64,000 nt of DNA from CAVVEQ01 sp963806635 (GCA_963806635.1 CAWDZA010000015.1:1488001-1552000); one strand, 5' to 3'. Shown: positions 9,149-17,449, counted from the stretch's first letter. A program made the numbers and translations. Notes: generated by a model from the letters alone, not told the origin.

Positions 9149-10195
9149 GTGACCCTCGAACTTCGTGAAATTTTCAAAGACTACGACCAGAAACCCCTCC
9201 TGAGAGGGGTTTCCTTCACCGTGGGTGCGGGGCTAACCTGCTGCCTGCTGGGACCCTCCGGAAGCGGTAAAAGCACCCTGCTGCGAATCATCGCCGGGCT
9301 GGAGCAGCCGGATTCCGGGCAGGTGCTCTGGGAAGGGCAGGACCTGGCCGGTGTAGCGGTGCACCAGCGCCGCTTTGGGTTGATGTTCCAGGATTACGCC
9401 CTCTTCCCGCACCTGAGCGTGCAGCAGAATGTGGCCTTCGGGCTGCGCATGCAGAACCTGCCCGCGGAGGAGGTGCAAACCCGCACCCGCCAGGCGCTGG
9501 AGCAGGTGAAAATGGCATCTTTTGCCAGCCGCAAGGTCACCGATCTCTCCGGAGGTGAGCAGCAGCGGGTGGCGCTGGCACGCACCCTGGCGCCCCGCCC
9601 GCGCCTGATCATGCTGGATGAACCCCTGGGTGCGCTCGACCGCTCCCTGCGGGAGGAGCTGACCGGTGAACTGCGCGGGCTGCTTAAGTCCAGCGGTATT
9701 CCCGCCATCTACGTCACCCACGACCAGGAGGAAGCCTTCGCCATCGCCGATCAGCTCCTGCTGCTGCACGAAGGCCGCCTGGTGCAGTCCGGACCACCGG
9801 CTGAGGTCTACCGCGCCCCGGTCAGTGCCTGGGTGGCGCGCTTCCTGGGGCGTAATAACCTTGTGGAAGGCAGCCTGGCTTCCACCGACCCGATGCGGAT
9901 TGATACTCCCCTCGGAAAATTGGAAACTTCCTGCAGTCTTCCAGAGAACCTGCCCCTCGGCAGCCAGGTGACTTTGCTTATCCCTGCCGAATCCGCCAGC
10001 ATCGAGAAAGACGCCGTCCACACACAGCCTATTACCGGGCGGGTGGAGGATGCTGTCTTCCGGGGTAAGGATTTCCGCGTGCGGCTGACCTGCGCGGAGG
10101 GTATCCGGCTGGAATTTGAACTCGCTGAAAGCTACCTTTCTGGGCAGGAACTTGCCCTTTTCATTTCCCCCGCGTCGATCCAATGCCTGCGCTGA
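9149..10195 (+). CDS. orphan ABC transporter ATP-binding protein (PotA/FbpC-like)
   Basis: A 348-residue ATPase subunit of an import-type ABC transporter. It shows Walker A GPSGSGKST (about 35-43), Q-loop MFQDYALFPHL, signature LSGGEQQRVALART (about 132), Walker B LIMLDEP and an H-loop YVTHDQEEAF. Residues 230-348 form a TOBE/OB-like regulatory domain, as in polyamine, ferric-iron, sulfate and molybdate importers. It starts with GTG at 9149. No permease or binding-protein gene lies beside it, so it must serve a transporter encoded elsewhere or act as a shared ATPase. The next gene begins inside its last codons, implying coupling. Confidence 0.87.
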   Translation: MTLELREIFKDYDQKPLLRGVSFTVGAGLTCCLLGPSGSGKSTLLRIIAGLEQPDSGQVLWEGQDLAGVAVHQRRFGLMFQDYALFPHLSVQQNVAFGLRMQNLPAEEVQTRTRQALEQVKMASFASRKVTDLSGGEQQRVALARTLAPRPRLIMLDEPLGALDRSLREELTGELRGLLKSSGIPAIYVTHDQEEAFAIADQLLLLHEGRLVQSGPPAEVYRAPVSAWVARFLGRNNLVEGSLASTDPMRIDTPLGKLETSCSLPENLPLGSQVTLLIPAESASIEKDAVHTQPITGRVEDAVFRGKDFRVRLTCAEGIRLEFELAESYLSGQELALFISPASIQCLR

Positions 10196-10681
10196 ACCCC
10201 GGCGACTCTCTGCAGGTCCTCAAGCTGGATCTGGACGGTACGGAGCGCTGGCGCTATCCGGCAAGAGTTCAAGCCATCTTCCCCGAAGGGGTTCTCATTG
10301 AAGCGTTCTTCAACCGCCCGGATGATCTCCCCTTTCACGGCATCACCTTTCATCCCGGCGACCGCTTTCTGGAGATGTATTACACCGACCGGCGATATAA
10401 CATATTTGAGGTTTACGATCGGGATACTTCCGCTCTGAAATGCTGGTATTGCAATGCCAGCCGGCCGGCGGTGATCCGTCCTGGTTCTATTGAATATGTC
10501 GACCTCGCCCTGGACCTGCTGGTCATCCCAGGTCAAAATCCGTTACTTCTGGATGAAGACGAATTCGCAGCCCTGGAAATGAGTCCCGAACGAACGCAGG
10601 GATACCCAAGATGCCATTCGCGGTCTCGATAAGCGCTTCCGGCAAACCGGGGAGATCCACCTTGCGCAAGGCAGGGTCTAA
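10183..10681 (+). CDS. DUF402-domain protein, frameshifted near its end
   Basis: About 165 residues of the DUF402 family (related to FAU-1 and nucleoside tri/diphosphatases). Typical features are the central DRxYNxFEVYD segment with the charged pair, and a C-terminal LDLLVIP...DEDEF stretch. The annotated frame stops at 10632, but a single-base change near 10600 restores a plausible tail (RGLDKRFRQTGEIH) ending with TAA at 10681. The start overlaps the end of the ABC ATPase gene by 13 bases. Members hydrolyse nucleoside diphosphates or bind RNA; which applies here is not visible. Confidence 0.75.
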
Positions 10682-10703
10682 AATTTCCTGAATTGATCAG
10701 ATC

Positions 10704-11441
10704 TTACGGAGTTGGGGGGACTTTAAGCAGCACGCCGATGGCATACCCCGCCAACGCGCTGATCGTACCGATCAACGCCAGCTCGAGACCGCTTTTTACC
10801 GGGCTCCCGACCATCACCTTCGCCTTATAGACCCCGACCCCAAATAGTACCCCCGCGGTGATCACCACCGAGAGGATCATGCTGGGCAGCACCGGCAGGA
10901 ACAGGAACGGCGCGAGGGGGATGAGCGAACCAATGATCGCGGAAAAACCCACGATGAGCGCCACCTTCCAGGCACCGGAACGGTCCACAGGGGTAAGCTG
11001 GTGTTCCTCCGCCATCATCACCGCCACCCAGATATCCTGGTTGTTGGTGATCGTCTCAACAATATGATCCAGCAGCTCGCCCTTGAATCCCTTTTTGGCG
11101 TAGATCGTGCGGACTTCATCTATTTCGAGCTGGGGCAGCTCCTCGATATGTCGGTACTCGCGCGCGCGTTCGCTTTCGTAATAATCCGCGTCCGCCAGGG
11201 TGGAGGTGTAGGCCACCGCCCCCATCGAGACCGATTCCGCCACCGCAGCAGCCAGCCCGGCTACCAGAACGATGGAGGTGTTACCGGTTGCGGCGGCGAC
11301 CCCCAGGATCACCCCCAGCACGTTTACCAGCCCGTCCTGCCCGCCCAGGATGACATCCGAAAGGCTTGATCCGCGGGCGTGCGGGTCAAAAGAGATATGG
11401 TGCTGCGTCTGGTTCATCAGATCAGTTTTGTGGCTTTCCAT
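10704..11441 (-). CDS. VIT1/CCC1-family iron/manganese transporter
   Basis: A 245-residue membrane protein of the vacuolar iron transporter family. It has the N-terminal signature SDVILGGQDGLVNVLGVILG, then AAAVAESVSMGAVAYTS in the second helix pair, a cytosolic Glu-rich metal-binding segment (about residues 85-145, with ESERAREYRHIEELPQ and MAEEH) and three C-terminal helices. Bacterial members move Fe2+ or Mn2+ out of the cytosol. The ArsR-type regulator gene lies just upstream on the same strand, so transporter expression is probably metal-controlled. The glutamates in the soluble segment support Fe2+/Mn2+ rather than Zn2+ as cargo. Confidence 0.9.
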   Translation of the reverse strand: MESHKTDLMNQTQHHISFDPHARGSSLSDVILGGQDGLVNVLGVILGVAAATGNTSIVLVAGLAAAVAESVSMGAVAYTSTLADADYYESERAREYRHIEELPQLEIDEVRTIYAKKGFKGELLDHIVETITNNQDIWVAVMMAEEHQLTPVDRSGAWKVALIVGFSAIIGSLIPLAPFLFLPVLPSMILSVVITAGVLFGVGVYKAKVMVGSPVKSGLELALIGTISALAGYAIGVLLKVPPTP

Positions 11442-11510
11442 TCATTTACCCAATTAGCTGTGAAGTTGATTTCCGTGCGAAATCCATGACTCAAATTAAT
11501 AACTGCGTTC

Positions 11511-11825
11511 CTATCCCTTCAAAATGTGCGAGACGCCCTGCTCGAACAGCGTGCGGATATGGGTATCCTCCAGGCGGTAAAAGACTTCCTTGCCATCCCG
11601 GCGCGAGACGATCAAACGCATCTGGCGCAGGGAACGCAGGTGATGCGAGACCGCGGAAGGGCTGATGCCCACCTTTTCTGCCAGGGTGGAGACGTTGCAA
11701 TCACCCTTCACCAGCACCGAGAGCAGGCGCACCCGGTTGGTATCGCTGAATGCGCGGAAGAGCTCTGCCACATGCGCTGCAGTGTGCTCATCAAGCAGGG
11801 GTATTTCATCCTTATTTATTATCAT
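11511..11825 (-). CDS. ArsR/SmtB-type metal-responsive repressor
   Basis: A 104-residue winged-helix regulator. The recognition helix is in GISPSAVSHHLRSLRQM (about 54-70) and the wing is RRDGKEVFYRL. Near the C terminus the sequence reads D-x-H, ten residues, then H, matching the alpha-5 zinc/nickel/cobalt site of SmtB-like sensors (DxHx10Hxx[E/H]), except that the fourth ligand position holds Lys. A Cys in GDCNVSTLA lies where alpha-3 sites have one ligand. Its position directly upstream of the VIT gene on the same strand suggests the pair forms a metal-efflux operon with autoregulation. Confidence 0.85.
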   Translation of the reverse strand: MIINKDEIPLLDEHTAAHVAELFRAFSDTNRVRLLSVLVKGDCNVSTLAEKVGISPSAVSHHLRSLRQMRLIVSRRDGKEVFYRLEDTHIRTLFEQGVSHILKG

Positions 11826-11857
11826 ATGAACATATACTCACTTGTTATGATTATAAC
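11826..11857 (-). promoter_or_regulatory. promoter and possible operator of the arsR-VIT operon
   Basis: On the minus strand a perfect TATAAT (11850-11855) lies 24 bases before the ArsR start codon. Between them is an imperfect inverted repeat (ATAACA...TGTTCAT), the place and general shape expected for an ArsR/SmtB operator. No ribosome site is visible before the ATG. Confidence 0.38.
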
Positions 11858-11861
11858 AGAA

Positions 11862-11893
11862 AATAAAAAGCCGGCGGAATTCCATCCGCCGGC
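11862..11893 (-). terminator. terminator of the small membrane protein gene
   Basis: A 9-bp stem GCCGGCGGA/TCCGCCGGC followed, on the minus strand, by TTTTTATTTT. It isolates the arsR-VIT operon from the genes upstream. Confidence 0.87.
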
Positions 11894-11915
11894 TGTCTGT
11901 TCACCACAATTTCTT

Positions 11916-12197
11916 TCAGTAAGTAAACGGGGTCGGCAGGATCCCTCCGCCGAACAGCCCGCCCAATGCCAGCATCACTGCTTTGATCAACCCCACTGCA
12001 ACGATAAAGGCGCAGCAGCAGCATACCACCATCAACACCAGCAGGATGATGATCACCACCTCTGAGGCGCGGATCTTGTGCCCCTGCGATTTGCTTTCAT
12101 TGGCCGCATTCTCCCCCGGCAGGTCCGCTGCCACTCCCAGGGGATTCTCCTGGGGCGTGGTCACGATCTCTCCCTTCAATACCTTCTCTTTTGCCAT
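11916..12197 (-). CDS. small single-helix membrane protein, unknown function
   Basis: A 93-residue protein. The start chosen is the internal ATG at 12197 because it follows a strong GGGGAGGG ribosome site; a longer frame to 12254 would overlap the gene upstream. The N-terminal half is polar. One hydrophobic helix (about residues 47-75) contains an unusual run of four cysteines (VVCCCCAF), and the tail is Gly-rich. I do not recognise the family. It is probably co-transcribed with the DUF4126 gene 16 bases upstream and ends at a strong terminator. Confidence 0.6.
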   Translation of the reverse strand: MAKEKVLKGEIVTTPQENPLGVAADLPGENAANESKSQGHKIRASEVVIIILLVLMVVCCCCAFIVAVGLIKAVMLALGGLFGGGILPTPFTY

Positions 12198-12213
12198 TCT
12201 GCCCTCCCCGTGC

Positions 12214-12786
12214 TCAGCCGGATGCTCCCGCGCGCGCCTTCCGCCGCCGAGCAAAGAACCAGATCGACCAGACCAGCAGGATGAGGAGCGCCACTGCGAT
12301 GAGCACCGGCACCACTATCGACATCACCGAGGTGACCGTGGCAACGGTATCCTCCGCCATACTCACTGGAACGTTTCCCACCGAACCCGTGGTCGCCGTC
12401 ACCGCCGGGCGCACAACCGCAGCCTTCACGGTATGCACGCCGCCCGCCACCAACAAGCCCATGGCCATGGCGAAAACCGGGTTAATATTCGCGATCACCG
12501 ATGTGCTGGCAGCAAAGGCGATCGCCCCCGCTGCAGGTCGGATGAAGGTCATCAGCACATCGTTGGCGTGGTTCACCGCAGGTACCTTATCAGCGATGAA
12601 TTCCACCGCCACCAGGAAACCGAGCAGACCAATGATCCACCAGTTCTCCAGGGCGTCCCAGGGGGCGGTGAGCGTGATCAGATTGGTGAACTTTGCCAGC
12701 AGCGCGATGGTCAGCAGGGGAATATAAGCGTTCAATCCTGCGCTGGCTGCCAGCCCGAATGCCGAAAAAACTGCCAGTAACTCCAT
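12214..12786 (-). CDS. DUF4126-family membrane protein
   Basis: A 190-residue membrane protein of the DUF4126 type. The N-terminal signature is SAFGLAASAGLNAYIPLL, followed by a helix with FLVAVEFIADKVPAVNHAND, a central GLLVAGGVHTVKAAVRP-like segment and a C-terminal hydrophobic helix ending in a basic RRRK tail. ATG at 12786 is preferred over TTG at 12792 because TTAGGAG lies six bases before it. Function is unknown; the family is widespread in environmental bacteria. It follows the DUF2085 gene by nine bases and is likely in the same transcript. Confidence 0.8.
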   Translation of the reverse strand: MELLAVFSAFGLAASAGLNAYIPLLTIALLAKFTNLITLTAPWDALENWWIIGLLGFLVAVEFIADKVPAVNHANDVLMTFIRPAAGAIAFAASTSVIANINPVFAMAMGLLVAGGVHTVKAAVVRPAVTATTGSVGNVPVSMAEDTVATVTSVMSIVVPVLIAVALLILLVWSIWFFARRRKARAGASG

Positions 12787-12795
12787 TTCCAACTC

Positions 12796-13599
12796 CTAAG
12801 TAGGTATAAACCCGGACCAGGTGCCCGTCATGTTGAATCGGATGATATCCATTAAGGCTATCTGCCCGAGGGCGGTGATGAAACCGAGCAGCAACAGGAC
12901 CCAGATCTCACTCCATATACGATAATTGTTCTCTTTTCGTTGCAGCATCGTCCACACCACGGTGTAGACCAAAGTCAGGATCCCCAGCACCGTCCCGGCA
13001 GCGATGACTCCAGCAGGGATCATCAGGAAAGGGATGCCTGAGAGGACGCACAGATCGAGGATCAGCCCGAACCCCAGCATTATTCCCAGTTCCTTCCAAT
13101 TTTTCAGGATCGGCTCGGGCTCGAAATCCTCCCAGACCGTCTGGTGAAAGACCGGCCACAGCACCACCGGGATGATGATCCCCATGCCGGTGCCGGCGAG
13201 CAGGCGCATCAGGTTGGTGGTGACATAGATGCTTGGGCTGCCCGGCAGCAGCATCGCGAATGAGTTTAGGCTATCGAAAAGGAAGATCAGCGCGAAAACA
13301 CCCAATACCGCCCAGATCCTGCCCGGGGGGAATTTGCCGCGCTTGCCTTTTCGGCCCAGGTAGACCAGACCGGCAAAGGCACCAAGATACATCCCCGTGC
13401 AGCGCGCGCACAGGGGTAATTCTCGTCCGCCAATATCATACGAACGCTCGGCAATGCGGTGGCAGACGGCGTAGCCAATGGCATCCGCCTTGCCCAGCAA
13501 GCCCGGCGGGGTGAGGACGCACCAGGTTACCAGGAGCACGAGCGCCAGCACGAGGACGATGATCGAAGCAGCGTTGAATTTGAAGGGAATACGGCTCAT
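12796..13599 (-). CDS. DUF2085-family membrane protein
   Basis: A 267-residue protein with seven or so hydrophobic helices. The DUF2085 hallmark LPLCARCTGMYLGAF (about residues 61-75), with its CxRC pair, follows an AVCHRIAERS segment, so three cysteines and a histidine cluster near the membrane surface and may bind metal or cofactor. Function is not known. It is first in a three-gene minus-strand run (DUF2085, DUF4126, small membrane protein). Confidence 0.8.
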   Translation of the reverse strand: MSRIPFKFNAASIIVLVLALVLLVTWCVLTPPGLLGKADAIGYAVCHRIAERSYDIGGRELPLCARCTGMYLGAFAGLVYLGRKGKRGKFPPGRIWAVLGVFALIFLFDSLNSFAMLLPGSPSIYVTTNLMRLLAGTGMGIIIPVVLWPVFHQTVWEDFEPEPILKNWKELGIMLGFGLILDLCVLSGIPFLMIPAGVIAAGTVLGILTLVYTVVWTMLQRKENNYRIWSEIWVLLLLGFITALGQIALMDIIRFNMTGTWSGFIPT

Positions 13600-13642
13600 G
13601 GATGCGATTATATCCCCTCATGATTGCCTAATCTTTATTCGT

Positions 13643-13648
13643 TATAAT
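13643..13648 (+). promoter_or_regulatory. possible -10 box for the DUF3048 gene
   Basis: TATAAT, about 54 bases upstream of the lipoprotein start, in the gap between divergent genes. No matching -35 element is seen. AAGGAG just before the ATG is a good ribosome site. Confidence 0.33.
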
Positions 13649-13701
13649 CAACCGGGGAACTTTTATTTAATGGGAGTCATCATAGCAACAAGGAGATTTG
13701 A

Positions 13702-14907
13702 ATGAAAACCTCTCGTATCCTTTTTTCTGCGCTTATTGTCACATTGCTGGCTTCCGGCTGCGGTGCGGGGCAGATCTCTGGGTCCCACCCTCACCCCCAC
13801 ACCCATCCCGCCCACCGCCACGCCGGTGCCCCCCACCGCCACCCCCACGCCCGTGCTGCCACCGCCACCCCCACTCTTTCCCCCACACCGGATTACCCGC
13901 CCCAGGGACTGGGTCCCACCAATTTCCCGCCCGGGGTCAATCCGCTCACCGGGCTGGAGGTGAAGAACCCCGCCAGTTTGGAGCGGCGCCCGATTGCGGT
14001 GAAGGTGGAAAACCTGCCGCGCGAGGACCGACCGCAGTGGGGGCTTTCCAAGGCGGATATCAATTACGAGTACTACACCGAGGAAGGCACCACCCGTTTT
14101 ATCGCCATCTTCTACGGGAACGACGCTGACCTGGTCGGCCCGGTGCGCTCAGCGCGTCTGTTCGACCTTAACATCGTGCCCATGTATAAGAGCGCCTTTG
14201 CGTTCGGTAGTGCCTGGTCCCTGGTGCTCAACCGCCTGTTCAGCCAGGATTATGCCAACCGGCTGCTGATCGAGACCAGTTGGACCTACCCGGCCATCTT
14301 CCGCCAGAACGTGAACGGCAACAATTACCTGATGGTCAATACCGCTCTGATCAAGGATGCGCTGCGTAACTACGGCGCCACCAATGAGCGCCAGAACCTG
14401 GATGGCATGTTCTTCATGGCTCAGCCTCCCGCGGGGGGCAGCCCGGCCAACACGGTCTATACGCGCTTCTCCTCCGCCATCTATAACCGCTGGGATTACG
14501 ATCCAACCACCCAAAAATACAAGCGCTTTTCGGATACCCAGAACGCCGGCAGCCCGGAAACCGAGGTGTATGCCCCCCTGGTGGACCGCGCCACCGGCGA
14601 GCAGATCACCGCGGATAACGTGGTGACCTTCTTTGTCCAGCAGGACGTGATCATCAAGCAGGGCAGCACGGAAGTGATCGATGTCCCGCTGTATGGCAAC
14701 GGCACCGCCTACATCGCCCGCAACGGGCAGATGTACCAGGTGCAATGGGCGCGCCCCACGCGGGATTCGGTCCTGACCCTGATCAACGCGGATGGCTCGC
14801 CCTTCCCCTTCAAACCGGGCAACACCTGGTACCAGGTGATGGGCAACACCTCCACGGCCGCCCAGCCTGCCGATGGGGTCTGGCGCTTCACCTTCTCCAT
14901 CCCATAA
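13702..14907 (+). CDS. DUF3048 lipoprotein (YerB-like) with compensating frame changes in its stalk
   Basis: About 400 residues. A lipoprotein signal (residues 1-19, lipobox ASGC) is followed by a stalk and a DUF3048 domain from about residue 75: NPLTGLEV, RRPIAVKVENLP, RPQWGLSKADINYEYY, TRFIAIFYGN, VGPVRSARLFD, and a C-terminal region with YQVQWARPTRDSVLTLINADG and GNTWYQVM. Between about 13790 and 13870 the annotated frame reads an unlikely His/Arg-rich string, while another frame gives a normal (PT)n stalk. Two opposite single-base changes in C-rich runs explain this. Family function is unknown; members sit on the outer face of the membrane in Gram-positive-like lineages. Confidence 0.83.
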   Translation: MKTSRILFSALIVTLLASGCGAGQISGSHPHPHTHPAHRHAGAPHRHPHARAATATPTLSPTPDYPPQGLGPTNFPPGVNPLTGLEVKNPASLERRPIAVKVENLPREDRPQWGLSKADINYEYYTEEGTTRFIAIFYGNDADLVGPVRSARLFDLNIVPMYKSAFAFGSAWSLVLNRLFSQDYANRLLIETSWTYPAIFRQNVNGNNYLMVNTALIKDALRNYGATNERQNLDGMFFMAQPPAGGSPANTVYTRFSSAIYNRWDYDPTTQKYKRFSDTQNAGSPETEVYAPLVDRATGEQITADNVVTFFVQQDVIIKQGSTEVIDVPLYGNGTAYIARNGQMYQVQWARPTRDSVLTLINADGSPFPFKPGNTWYQVMGNTSTAAQPADGVWRFTFSIP

Positions 14908-15148
14908 AAAGGGGTCGTAAAAGCTTGCATTAATTACGGGATTGAGGCATACTAATTGCACCCGCAAGGGAGTACATTTACATCGCTATTCTTTGATGAG
15001 GAGGTGGTGCCCGAAATGAACGATAGTAATTTGAAAAGCGCTGCGGCATCCCTCCTCGCAAGACGATAGGCTGCCGCAGCGCCCCAACTCACCGCGCCGT
15101 CCTTTTTTGGACGGCGTCGTGATTTAAACGAATAAACCGCCTTTCAGC
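14908..15148. repeat. non-coding stretch with strong inverted repeats
   Basis: No gene is visible here. An 11-bp perfect inverted repeat (GCGCTGCGGCA at 15038-15048 and TGCCGCAGCGC at 15072-15082) encloses 23 bases. It is followed by a second hairpin, GCCGTCC-TTTTTT-GGACGGC (15096-15115). The pair may terminate the DUF3048 transcript or be part of a structured RNA, but neither has a T run in the usual place. Confidence 0.5.
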
Positions 15149-15180
15149 GTAGGTCGGACACCGCTCGCGTGTCCGACATC
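15149..15180 (+). repeat. short palindromic dispersed repeat, copy A
   Basis: GTAGGTCGGACAC, a 7-base centre and GTGTCCGACATC form a palindrome. A direct-orientation relative lies at 16239-16270, and the few bases after both copies are also alike (ATTTCC...ATCACG). The two copies bracket an AT-rich lipoprotein gene. Confidence 0.65.
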
Positions 15181-15308
15181 AATTTCCCGATCACGGTATA
15201 AAATATCCTCATGCTGCAACACCAAGGGTGTCATCTTCTCAACCTATCGGTATGGGATCAAGTATGAGTGAGGAAACCACGCCAAAGATGGTTAATGTCG
15301 GTCACACT

Positions 15309-16174
15309 ATGAGAAAATATTTCGTTTCGCTATCAATGTTCTTGCTGATTACAATTACTTCTTGCAGCTTAAAACAGTTCGTAATATTTAACGACGCATC
15401 TTGCGAAGCACCATGTTGGAGGGATATTCATGTTGGTGAAACAACCAAAAAGGAAGCGCAAGCACTTTTAATGGGAATGAAGGATATTCAAATTGATTCG
15501 ATACAGCAAACACCAGGAAGAGATTTTGTTCAAGAAGGATTGGTATGGAAATTTTCCGATCGTAATGAACAATATGGAAATATATTTTTCCATAACAACA
15601 AAGTTGTTCAAATTGTATTTTCTTCTGAGGGTGGTGAATCTCTCCCGGGTATTACAAAAGATAATGATGTCCGGGTTGAATTTTAGAAAGCAATCGCTAT
15701 ACTTAGTGCCACAATCAATTTCATTTTCTAAGAGTGACGCATATTTTGATTCAATCTATGAATTTGCAGTAGTTCCATATTTCTTCAACCCTAAAAAAGG
15801 ACAAATTCATGGAAGTATATTGATGAAATCGGGTGTTGTTGAGGAAATTGAGTTTTCAGGGAAATTGGGTTATTCAATCAATCAACTAATCAGAAGATTT
15901 GGTGTTCCAGATTTTGTTGAAACCACAGACACTTATACTGATTTGGCTGGGGTGAGGCTCATTGTTGAATAACACTGCGACTGGTTATGAAATCTATTCA
16001 CCTTTTATTACTAAAAGCTCTCCCTGTTTCGATGAATCCACAAAAGTCGATATTTTTGGGATACAAAGTTCTGAATTCTTTGAAATCAAAAGGCAAAAAG
16101 GAATAATATCGAAAGAGCTTTCAGGGTGGAAGGGTTTTGGGAATGTATTCGAAAAATATCCTTTTCTAAAATGA
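15309..16174 (+). CDS. AT-rich lipoprotein gene with two frame changes, unknown function
   Basis: The first piece starts at ATG 15309 with a lipoprotein signal (lipobox ITSC) and contains CEAPCWRDIHVGETTKKEA, a PCW-x-G-[I/L]-x-x-G-x-T motif I recognise from small Chloroflexota lipoproteins of unknown role. It runs out at 15686, while the protein continues in a second frame (about 15680-15970, with VVEEIEFSG and LIRRFGVPDFVE) and a third (15962-16174, with TGYEIYSPF). Together they give about 285 residues. The gene is much richer in A+T than its neighbours and sits between two copies of a short repeat, which suggests acquisition. It could be a decaying gene, but breaks of the same kind occur throughout the window. 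Confidence 0.6.
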
Positions 16175-16238
16175 AGACTAACCCGCCAAATATTCGTCGA
16201 TTAGCTAACTATATCTTATGACGTTAAAGGAAATAGCC

Positions 16239-16270
16239 GTAGGTCGGTCACCGGTTGCAAGCCCGACATC
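16239..16270 (+). repeat. short palindromic dispersed repeat, copy B
   Basis: GTAGGTCGGTCACCGG...GCCCGACATC, the imperfect second copy of the repeat at 15149-15180 in the same orientation. The palindrome has partly degenerated. Confidence 0.6.
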
Positions 16271-16334
16271 CATCTCCAAAATTTCCTGAAATCACGTCTT
16301 TTCGTGAGCTTCATGCCCAAACTGCCCCCCTTTT

Positions 16335-17419
16335 TCACTCCCCAAACGAGATCCCCAGCCCCCTGGCGGCGCGGATGGCATCGCCGTTCAGATCCACCCT
16401 CTTGGGAACCGCCAGGGCTTCGGCGATATCGATATCCACGATCCGCTCGCTCTGCAATGCCACCATCCGCCCAAATTTCCCCTCCGCCGCCAGGTGCACC
16501 GCCGCCGAGCCAAAGCGGGTGCCCAGCCAGCGGTCGAAGGCGCTGGGGCTGCCGCCGCGCTGCAAATGCCCCAGCACGGTCACGCGCGTCTCCACCTGGC
16601 AGTTTTCGGCAATGAACTGCGCCACCTGGAAGGAGATCCCGCCCAGCCGGGCCACGTAGACCGAATCGCCCGGGATGGATACCACCGGCTGACCGCCCTT
16701 CGGGAACGCCCCCTCCGCCACGGCGATGATGCTGAACGAGCTGCCCTGGCGCTGGCGCTGGTGCACCTTCTTGCAGACCGCCTCGAAAGCTGAAGGGGAT
16801 CTCCGGGATCAGGATCACATCCGCCCCGCCGGCCACGCCGGCATGCAGGGTGATGAAACCGGCATCCCGCCCCATCAGCTCCAGCAGCATCACCCGGTGG
16901 TGCGATTCCGCGGTGGTGTGCAGCTTATCCAGCGCGTCGGTGGCGGTTCCAACCGCGGTATCGAAACCAAAGGTGCATTCCGTCCCGCCGATATCGTTAT
17001 CGATCGTCTTCGGCACGCCCACCACCGGAACGCCCTTTTCAAATAGCTCCCGGGCAATCCGCAGGGTGCCATCCCCGCCGATCACGATCAACCCGTCCAG
17101 CTTGAGGTCGTTGGATATTGCGGATCAGTTTTTCGGAAATATCCTCCACAACCTCCTTGCCATCCCGCATGACCTTGCGGGCGAAGGGGTTCCCCCGGTT
17201 GGCGGTGCCCAGGATGGTTCCGCCGCGCGGTAAAATACCGCGCACGTCGTGCGGGTGCAGCGGACGGACGCCATCCTCCTCCACGAAGCCGTCGAACCCA
17301 TCCTTCACCCCCAGCACCTGCACGTCATAATCGTGTTGGGCGGTCTTCACAACCGCCCGGATGACCGCATTCAACCCGGGGGCATCCCCCCCGCCTGTAA
17401 GAACTGCCAGCTTTTCCAT
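16335..17419 (-). CDS. pfkA: 6-phosphofructokinase, broken by two frame changes
   Basis: Three collinear pieces (17419 to about 17115, about 17115 to 16800, and about 16790 to 16335) make a normal length of about 360 residues. Motifs in order are LTGGGDAPGLNAVIR, LPRGGTILGT (nucleotide binding), GGDGT, PKTIDNDI with the catalytic Asp, LELMGRDAGFI (fructose-6-phosphate site), and LGHLQRGGSPSAFDR. Gly in GGDGT, where PPi enzymes have Asp, argues for ATP as phosphoryl donor, while PKTIDND is the mixed-substrate PFK subgroup signature. The start at 17419 follows AGGAGG. It catalyses the committed step of glycolysis. The frame changes are most likely sequencing errors, since the active-site motifs are intact. 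Confidence 0.88.
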
Positions 17420-17443
17420 TTTTCCTCCTGTCGAACCATTTTC

Positions 17444-17449
17444 ATTATA
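17444..17449 (-). promoter_or_regulatory. possible -10 box for pfkA
   Basis: TATAAT on the minus strand, 24 bases before the pfkA start, with an AGGAGG ribosome site between. No clear -35 element is seen. Confidence 0.4.

Noticed and set aside
9233..10183. 316-codon minus-strand ORF opposite the ABC ATPase
   Set aside because: The ABC ATPase on the plus strand has all motifs; the antisense frame has none.
15228..15308. Upstream start at 15228 for the AT-rich lipoprotein
   Set aside because: It would place 27 polar residues before a clear lipoprotein signal beginning at ATG 15309.
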